Assembly: GCA_002347405.1 (NCBI GenBank)
Contig: DDXB01000003.1
Span: 1-7,163, forward strand
Direction: 5' to 3'
Length of the DNA stretch: 7,163 nucleotides
Source of the DNA: Rhodocyclaceae bacterium UBA2271
GTDB taxonomy: Bacteria; Pseudomonadota; Gammaproteobacteria; Burkholderiales; Rhodocyclaceae
Position numbers and translations under genes: made by a program. Below are positions 3,376-7,163 of the stretch, piece by piece. Numbering within the stretch: the first letter of the stretch is position 1; every line of letters begins with the position of its first letter. A model generated the notes under the pieces. It was not told the DNA's origin. It did not search any database and worked only from the letters and a program-made list of their open reading frames with translations.

Positions 3376-5699
3376 CGCCGCATCTGGATTTCGTCGATGT
3401 ACCCGATCATCCCGGTGCGGATGCTGGCGGCATTGCCTTCGTCGGTGTCGATGTGCATGGCAAGGCGGAAATTCGGATTAACCCGCACCACCACATCGCC
3501 GTAGATCAGTTCGCGGTCGCCTTCGATGCGCACGCGCACCACATAACGGTCGCGCAGGCCGCGACGCATCGCATCCTCGGGCGACATGTGGATGTGACGC
3601 TGGGCGCAGATCACGCCCTGCGCAATAGTGGCGGAGCCGTAGTTGCCTTCGAGCGTAAGTCCAGGTGTGTTGGCGAGGTCGCCGGATTCGCGGATTGGCG
3701 GCTGGATGCCGAGCTTGAACTGCTCGGTCATGGCGATTTCGACCTGGGTTTCCTTGCGCGTCGGGCCGAGCACGCGCACGTTGTCGATCCGGCCCTTGGG
3801 GCCGATCAGGTGCACTTTTTCGGCGCAGGCGTACTGGCCCGGCTGCGACAGTTCGTGCGCCGGAGTCAGTTGATGGCCGGGACCGAACAGCTTGTCGACA
3901 TCGGCCTGCGCCAGATGCACGTGGTGTGCGGAGATTTCGATGGGAATCGGCTCGTCGGCTTCGGCAGCGACACCGCGCACGATCTGGCTGCGCTCGGTGG
4001 CGCGCAGCGCCTCCCAGGCCACCAGCCGTTCGTCGTTGCTGGTGATGACGATGATCGTGACCCGCGAATCCTCGCTGGAGATCACCGCATGCGAAGCCAC
4101 CGGCCCGAGGGTACGATTCCTTTCCTCGTCGAGCTTGATGCCGATGAATTCGAGGCCCTGGCAGGCCAGGCTCCTGACGGCGGCACTGGTCTCGCCGATG
4201 CGGCCGGTAAAGGCCAGCACGTCGATGCCACCCATCGCGGCAACATAGGCGCCGATGGTCTTGCGGATCTGGTAGGCATAGGCGCGGTGCGCCAGCAATG
4301 CCCGATGGTGCCCGTCGCTGGCGGCCTGCTCGATCTCGCGAATATCGCCGGAAATGCCGGAAATGCCCTTCAGGCCGCTTTCCGCATTGATCAGTTGCGA
4401 GATTTCCGCGGGCGACATCTTGTAGTGTTCCATCAGGTGGATCAGCACCGCCGGGTCGAGGTTGCCGGCGCGATTCGACATGATGAGCCCCTCGGAGGGC
4501 GTCAGACCCATCGTCGTATCCACCGAGCGGCCATGGTCGATGGCGCACATCGACGAACCGATGCCCAGATGGCATGAGACGATTTCCAGTTCCGACAGGG
4601 GCCGCCGGGTCACCTCCGCCGACTTGAGCGAGACATAGCGGTGCGAGGTGCCGTGAAAGCCGTAGCGGCGGATGCCGTCTTTCTTGTAATAGTCATAGGG
4701 CAGGCCGTACATGTAGGCGTAGGTCGGCAGGGTCTGGTGGAAGGCCGTGTCGAACACGGCGATGTGCGGCACGGCGGGCAGATACTTCATCGCCACCCTG
4801 ATCCCCTCGAGGTTCGCCGGGTTGTGATACGGCGCAAATACCGCCAGGTCCTCGATGTCCTTCATCACCTCGGGCGTGATCAGCGTCGAGCTGTAATACT
4901 TGCTGCCGCCATGCACGACGCGGTGACCCACCACCACGACCTCCTGCGGCATGAAGGCAAAGCGCCCGCTGAGGGTGCCGATCTCGTCAAAAATCACCTT
5001 GAACAGGTCGGCCAGTTCGAAGTGCGGCCGGCTGCGCTCGATCACTGCGCCGCCCGCATTGAGGCACACCCCCACCACGTCGCGGTCGATGTTCTGGAAA
5101 ATGCCGTGCACGGCGAGGCTCTCGTCCTCGGTGTCATAGATGCCGAAGCGGATCTGCGCGCGGCCGATGTTGAGCGCGAGCACGCGACCCGGCGTTTCGG
5201 ACTTGAGGCTCAGTGCATAAGGGTCGGCAGCGGTCGCCACGGCGCGCGAATACACATGGCTGCTGGAGAGATCGAGCGCGTTGGCTTTGACACGCCCCGC
5301 CAGCAGGCGCGAAAGGAACATCACGGCCTTGGGGCTGGTGACGATGTCGCGGTTGAAGACGGCCTGCGGAATGACCAGCACAAAGCAGCGGTTGGCAGCG
5401 ATGATGTCGGTTTCCGTCGGCTCGCCGGTCAGCAAGGATAGTTCGCCAAAGACATCGCCATCATCCAAAGCATCGATGACAACTCGCTCGCCGGTCGGCG
5501 CGGCCACCGACACATCGGCATGTCCCGACAACATTACCCCGCAAAACTGTCCAAGTTCCCCGCAGGAAACGATCGCCTCCTTGCCCTCAAAGGTGCGCAC
5601 TTCACTGTCAGACAGGATTGCATCGAGCTTTTCCGGAGCGAAGCCGTCGAACAGGCGTACCTTATCCATCAGGAACTGCTTGATTTCACTGGAGGTCAT
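3372..5699 (-). CDS. Tri-domain fusion: cNMP-binding-like domain, acetate/propionate kinase, PduL phosphotransacylase
   Basis: The product has 775 residues. Residues about 5-135 are a cyclic-nucleotide-binding-type beta-roll (GDVFGELSLLTGEPTET), but the phosphate-binding Arg of the usual PR(T/S)A motif is replaced. Residues about 171-570 are an acetate kinase fold. Compared with the Methanosarcina thermophila enzyme as I remember it, Arg91, His123, Asp148, His180, His184 and Arg241 are kept (Arg260, His292, Asp317, His349, His353, Arg410), while Ser10, Ser12, Asn211 and Gly331 are lost (Arg180, Gln182, Ile380, Arg500) and Glu384 is Asp556. Residues about 583-770 are a PduL domain with both His pairs (HVH 593-595, HIH 702-704), GPTRKETQVEI, and His749 in HIDTDEGNA. 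AckA-type kinases make acetyl phosphate and PduL converts acyl phosphate and CoA to acyl-CoA, so one chain could link acetate and acetyl-CoA. The start at 5699 follows AAGAG; an ATG 17 codons upstream lacks such a site. The protein is probably cytosolic, with no signal peptide or membrane segment. Confidence 0.93.
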   Translation of the reverse strand: MTSSEIKQFLMDKVRLFDGFAPEKLDAILSDSEVRTFEGKEAIVSCGELGQFCGVMLSGHADVSVAAPTGERVVIDALDDGDVFGELSLLTGEPTETDIIAANRCFVLVIPQAVFNRDIVTSPKAVMFLSRLLAGRVKANALDLSSSHVYSRAVATAADPYALSLKSETPGRVLALNIGRAQIRFGIYDTEDESLAVHGIFQNIDRDVVGVCLNAGGAVIERSRPHFELADLFKVIFDEIGTLSGRFAFMPQEVVVVGHRVVHGGSKYYSSTLITPEVMKDIEDLAVFAPYHNPANLEGIRVAMKYLPAVPHIAVFDTAFHQTLPTYAYMYGLPYDYYKKDGIRRYGFHGTSHRYVSLKSAEVTRRPLSELEIVSCHLGIGSSMCAIDHGRSVDTTMGLTPSEGLIMSNRAGNLDPAVLIHLMEHYKMSPAEISQLINAESGLKGISGISGDIREIEQAASDGHHRALLAHRAYAYQIRKTIGAYVAAMGGIDVLAFTGRIGETSAAVRSLACQGLEFIGIKLDEERNRTLGPVASHAVISSEDSRVTIIVITSNDERLVAWEALRATERSQIVRGVAAEADEPIPIEISAHHVHLAQADVDKLFGPGHQLTPAHELSQPGQYACAEKVHLIGPKGRIDNVRVLGPTRKETQVEIAMTEQFKLGIQPPIRESGDLANTPGLTLEGNYGSATIAQGVICAQRHIHMSPEDAMRRGLRDRYVVRVRIEGDRELIYGDVVVRVNPNFRLAMHIDTDEGNAASIRTGMIGYIDEIQMRR

Positions 5700-5874
5700 G
5701 ATATATCTCTTGAAAACCCGGCTTCGAATGGATGAACGCCAAAGCGGCATGGCGCCCCGCCGAACCTAATACTTAATGGCAATAGTATGGCACAAGAAAG
5801 CAATTTTTTGTTGCAGCGCAGCAGGACTCAAATAGTCGCCAGTTGCGCCGGAATCAGCGTGTTAACATGCCGCG
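5700..5874. promoter_or_regulatory. Divergent promoter region between the fusion gene and the RpfE-type gene
   Basis: This 175-bp gap must hold the promoters of both outward-facing genes. Its centre (about 5767-5813) is the AT-richest part of the window's right half. It contains the inverted repeat ATACT-N10-AGTAT (5769-5788), which overlaps two -10-like sequences on the minus strand (TACTAT and TATTAG; TTGTGC lies 18 nt before TATTAG). No strong sigma-70 pair is present in either direction, so regulated transcription is likely. A second palindrome sits at the plus-strand gene start and is listed separately. Confidence 0.45.
5857..5870. promoter_or_regulatory. Palindrome at the start of the RpfE-type gene
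   Basis: GCGTGTTAACATGC is a 14-bp near-perfect palindrome (one G-T position) that ends 4 nt before the ATG at 5875. It contains TAACAT, a -10-like hexamer placed so that transcription would start at or next to the ATG. No Shine-Dalgarno sequence is present between it and the start. A leaderless mRNA with an overlapping operator is possible but unproven. Confidence 0.3.
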
Positions 5875-6978
5875 ATGCACCTTACCCTGTTTGTCCCCGG
5901 CCTGCTGCTGCCAGACGAGATTCGCGCCGATACCGTCTTTGACCTGACCGCGCCGACGCTCTCCCTGTTACTGGGTCGCGGACAGCGCCATGAACTCACC
6001 CCTGACTGGTTGCCCGGCGCCTTTGGACTTGCCCCGCCCCTGCCGGCAGCGGTGCTGCGCAAAGTCGGCGCTGGCGAGTGGTTTGGACGTCCCGCCGACG
6101 CATCTCCAAAAGTCGGCGCTGGCGGGATGGCGTCAGCCGGTACCGCCGCCAACATGGGGGCGGCGTCGGGAAACTGGATCTGCCTCGACCCCGTGCATTT
6201 GCAGGTTGCCCGCGAGGGAATTTCGCTCGCCGATCCGGCACAGCTGAAGTTAACCGCGGCCGAGGCGGCCGCACTGATCGAGGTCGTCGCCCCGCTGTTC
6301 GCCGACTGGGGCACGCTGTCCGCCTCCTCTCCCTCCTGCTGGGAATTGCAACTGAACAAGCCAGTGGACCTGACAACCCGCCCCCTATCCGACGCCATCG
6401 GGCAAAACGTTGATCCTGCTCTTCCCGGCGGCCGCGATGGCCGCGCCTGGCGCCGGCTGATCGCCGCAGCGCAAACGCTCATGCACGCCCACCCCGTCAA
6501 TCGCGACCGCGATGGACTCGGCCAGCCCACCATCAACAGCCTGTGGGCCTGGGGCCTGGGTGGTATGGACAGCCTTCCCGACGAGGTGCAGGCGAACTTC
6601 AACGTAGTCTGGAGCAGAGACCCGGTACTCGCCGGCCTGTGTGCCGCGGTTCGCACTGGCGGCGGCCTGCCCTGCCTGGCGCCACCGGAACGCTTTCAGC
6701 CCGCCAGCGGTCGCGTTCTCGCCGTCATTGACAGTATGGAACATCCCGCCAGAACCTTTGACGCCCTGGCCTGGCGCGAGGCCCTGCTGGCCTTCGAACG
6801 GGACTGGCTCACCCCGGCCATGGCGAGCCTGAAGAAGCGCGAATGCGGCGAACTGCGGGTGATCGGCACCCGCATCGCGGGCATCGCCGGACCGCAGCGG
6901 ACAACCGCGTTTTCGCTTACCTGGAACGATCTCTGGCGGCTGTGGCGCCGGCCACGCCCGCTCACCGCGCTGACATGA
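5875..6978 (+). CDS. RpfE-type (COG4255-like) conserved protein with a repeat-derived insertion
   Basis: The product has 367 residues. The N-terminus (MHLTLFVPGLLLP) and the central motif HPVNRDRDGLGQPTINSLWAWGLGG (positions 206-230) match what I recall of the Xanthomonas RpfE-type family, often labelled 'phosphoglycerate mutase' in betaproteobacteria and frequently located next to recJ. The biochemical function is not established, and the mutase label should not be trusted. No signal peptide or clear membrane segment is seen, so it is probably cytosolic. Residues about 63-94 are unusual: KVGAGEW and KVGAGGM are each encoded by a copy of the AAAGTCGGCGCTGGC repeat in the same phase, with low-complexity Gly/Ala sequence after them. 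The frame stays open, so the gene is probably functional. The start at 5875 lacks a ribosome site, but the N-terminus fits the family. The stop falls at the beginning of a downstream repeat. Confidence 0.82.
   Translation: MHLTLFVPGLLLPDEIRADTVFDLTAPTLSLLLGRGQRHELTPDWLPGAFGLAPPLPAAVLRKVGAGEWFGRPADASPKVGAGGMASAGTAANMGAASGNWICLDPVHLQVAREGISLADPAQLKLTAAEAAALIEVVAPLFADWGTLSASSPSCWELQLNKPVDLTTRPLSDAIGQNVDPALPGGRDGRAWRRLIAAAQTLMHAHPVNRDRDGLGQPTINSLWAWGLGGMDSLPDEVQANFNVVWSRDPVLAGLCAAVRTGGGLPCLAPPERFQPASGRVLAVIDSMEHPARTFDALAWREALLAFERDWLTPAMASLKKRECGELRVIGTRIAGIAGPQRTTAFSLTWNDLWRLWRRPRPLTALT
6061..6080 (+). repeat. AAAGTCGGCGCTGGC-family repeat, copy C1 (inside a gene, partial)
   Basis: The 15-bp core is perfect and is followed by GAGTGG, so the 3' part has diverged or is missing. 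It encodes Lys-Val-Gly-Ala-Gly at codons 63-67 of the RpfE-type gene, on the sense strand. Confidence 0.6.
6093..6118 (+). repeat. Hairpin within the coding insertion
   Basis: CGCCGAC (6093-6099) and GTCGGCG (6112-6118) are perfect 7-bp inverted repeats around a 12-nt loop. The left arm looks like an inverted fragment of the repeat that forms the right arm, so the inserted DNA is a palindromic element and not just two direct copies. Confidence 0.45.
6108..6132 (+). repeat. AAAGTCGGCGCTGGC-family repeat, copy C2 (inside a gene)
   Basis: AAAAGTCGGCGCTGGC followed by GGGAT-GGCG is one base different from copy B over the shared 24 positions. It encodes Lys-Val-Gly-Ala-Gly again (codons 79-83), in the same reading phase as copy C1, on the sense strand. 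Confidence 0.65.
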
Positions 6979-7038
6979 CCATGATGACCCCCATCCCCCC
7001 CAGCCCCCCTTCCCGAGGAAGAGGGGTGACGGGTGTTC
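6975..7038 (+). repeat. C/G-rich hairpin direct repeat, copy 1
   Basis: This begins at the last codons of the RpfE-type gene and ends in GTGACGGGTGTTC. It matches 7103-7163 except for a 3-nt ATG duplication and a few changes. Its core folds: CCCC-C-TTCC pairs with GGAA-G-A-GGGG (7005-7026, one bulged A). It may serve as the 3' hairpin of the gene, but no T tract follows. Confidence 0.6.
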
Positions 7039-7053
7039 AGCCACTGCGTGGCT
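7039..7053 (+). other. Perfect short hairpin between the direct repeats
   Basis: AGCCAC-TGC-GTGGCT is a perfect 6-bp stem with a 3-nt loop, placed directly after copy 1 of the direct repeat. It is part of a 128-bp structured spacing unit. Confidence 0.4.
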
Positions 7054-7069
7054 TCCATGTCAATGACTC

Positions 7070-7102
7070 GCTGCCTCCTTGGGGCGGCCCGGCGCAGGCA
7101 GC
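7070..7102 (+). other. Inverted repeat ahead of direct repeat copy 2
   Basis: GCTGCCT (7070-7076) and AGGCAGC (7096-7102) pair perfectly around a 19-nt GC-rich loop. The right arm ends exactly where direct repeat copy 2 begins, so the boundaries of the elements coincide. Confidence 0.4.
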
Positions 7103-7163
7103 ATGAACATGACCCCCAGCCCCCCCAGCCCCCCTTCCCGAAAAGGGGGGGTGACGGGTGTTC
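7103..7163 (+). repeat. C/G-rich hairpin direct repeat, copy 2 (at window edge)
   Basis: This is the second copy of the 6975-7038 repeat, offset by 128 bp. Its stem is cleaner: CCCCCCTT (7129-7136) pairs perfectly with AAGGGGGG (7143-7150). It ends at the window edge in GTGACGGGTGTTC, the same end as copy 1, so the array may continue. Confidence 0.6.

Noticed and set aside
3246..4577. Plus-strand open frame of 443 codons opposite the fusion gene
   Set aside because: It is a mirror of the strongly conserved kinase-PduL frame and starts inside the repeat cluster. Its His/Asp-rich translation is typical of antisense GC-rich frames.
4641..5441. Plus-strand open frame of 266 codons opposite the fusion gene
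   Set aside because: It is antisense to the kinase and cNMP-like domains with no recognisable motif or ribosome site.
5787..5803. TGGCAC followed by AGCA, resembling a sigma-54 site toward the RpfE-type gene
   Set aside because: The GG-to-GC spacing is 9 rather than 10, which sigma-54 tolerates poorly.
5875..6978. Annotation as phosphoglycerate mutase
   Set aside because: No mutase catalytic motif (such as RHG) is present; the name is carried over from poorly supported database labels for the RpfE-type family.
7039..7163. Integron attC-like or CRISPR-like interpretation of the right-edge hairpins
   Set aside because: There are no GTTRRRY/RYYYAAC core sites, only two repeat copies, and no uniform repeat-spacer pattern.

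Overview
The window reads as a GC-rich proteobacterial chromosome segment. It is most likely a betaproteobacterium of the Rhodocyclales type (Accumulibacter/Dechloromonas-like). This rests on family resemblance only: a Neisseria/beta-type short OmpA protein, an RpfE-type protein, a PA2778/PA2779 pair, and many short GC-rich palindromic repeats. The genus cannot be fixed from the sequence alone.

Layout. Positions 1-2260 and 2352-3038 hold a run of minus-strand envelope genes. In transcription order these are an OmpA-C-terminal-like periplasmic protein (3038-2352), an OsmB-like glycine-zipper lipoprotein (2260-2045), a tiny lysine/glutamate-rich lipoprotein (1966-1772), a PA2779-family protein with a signal peptide and a C-terminal membrane tail (1564-1211), a PA2778-family C39-like cysteine peptidase/TPR lipoprotein (1159-176), and the first codons of another exported protein (65-1). 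Positions 3039-3371 are a 333-bp gap containing the OmpA promoter region and a repeat cluster.

Positions 3372-5699 (minus) encode the most striking gene: one 775-residue polypeptide joining a cyclic-nucleotide-binding-type domain, an acetate/propionate-kinase domain and a PduL-type phosphotransacylase domain. In one chain it carries the two chemistries that interconvert acetate, acetyl phosphate and acetyl-CoA, behind a sensor-like domain. The kinase keeps its catalytic Arg/His/Asp residues but has lost several nucleotide/phosphate-site residues (Asn211 to Ile, Gly331 to Arg, Ser10 and Ser12 lost, in Methanosarcina numbering), so its phosphoryl donor is uncertain. A 175-bp divergent intergenic region separates it from a plus-strand RpfE-type (COG4255-like) gene, 5875-6978. 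That gene is followed by a hairpin-rich direct repeat reaching the window edge.

Two layers of non-coding structure stand out. First, a 19-bp element (ATGCGCGYTAGCGCACAGA) lies 91-93 nt upstream of both the OmpA-like and the PA2779 genes. At both sites it is followed, at exactly 19 nt, by a -10-like hexamer preceded by GGGG, which places the palindrome near -42 and suggests a shared activator. Second, a short repeat (core AAAGTCGGCGCTGGC) occurs just after two stop codons and twice, in frame, inside the RpfE-type gene, always on the sense strand of the gene it accompanies.
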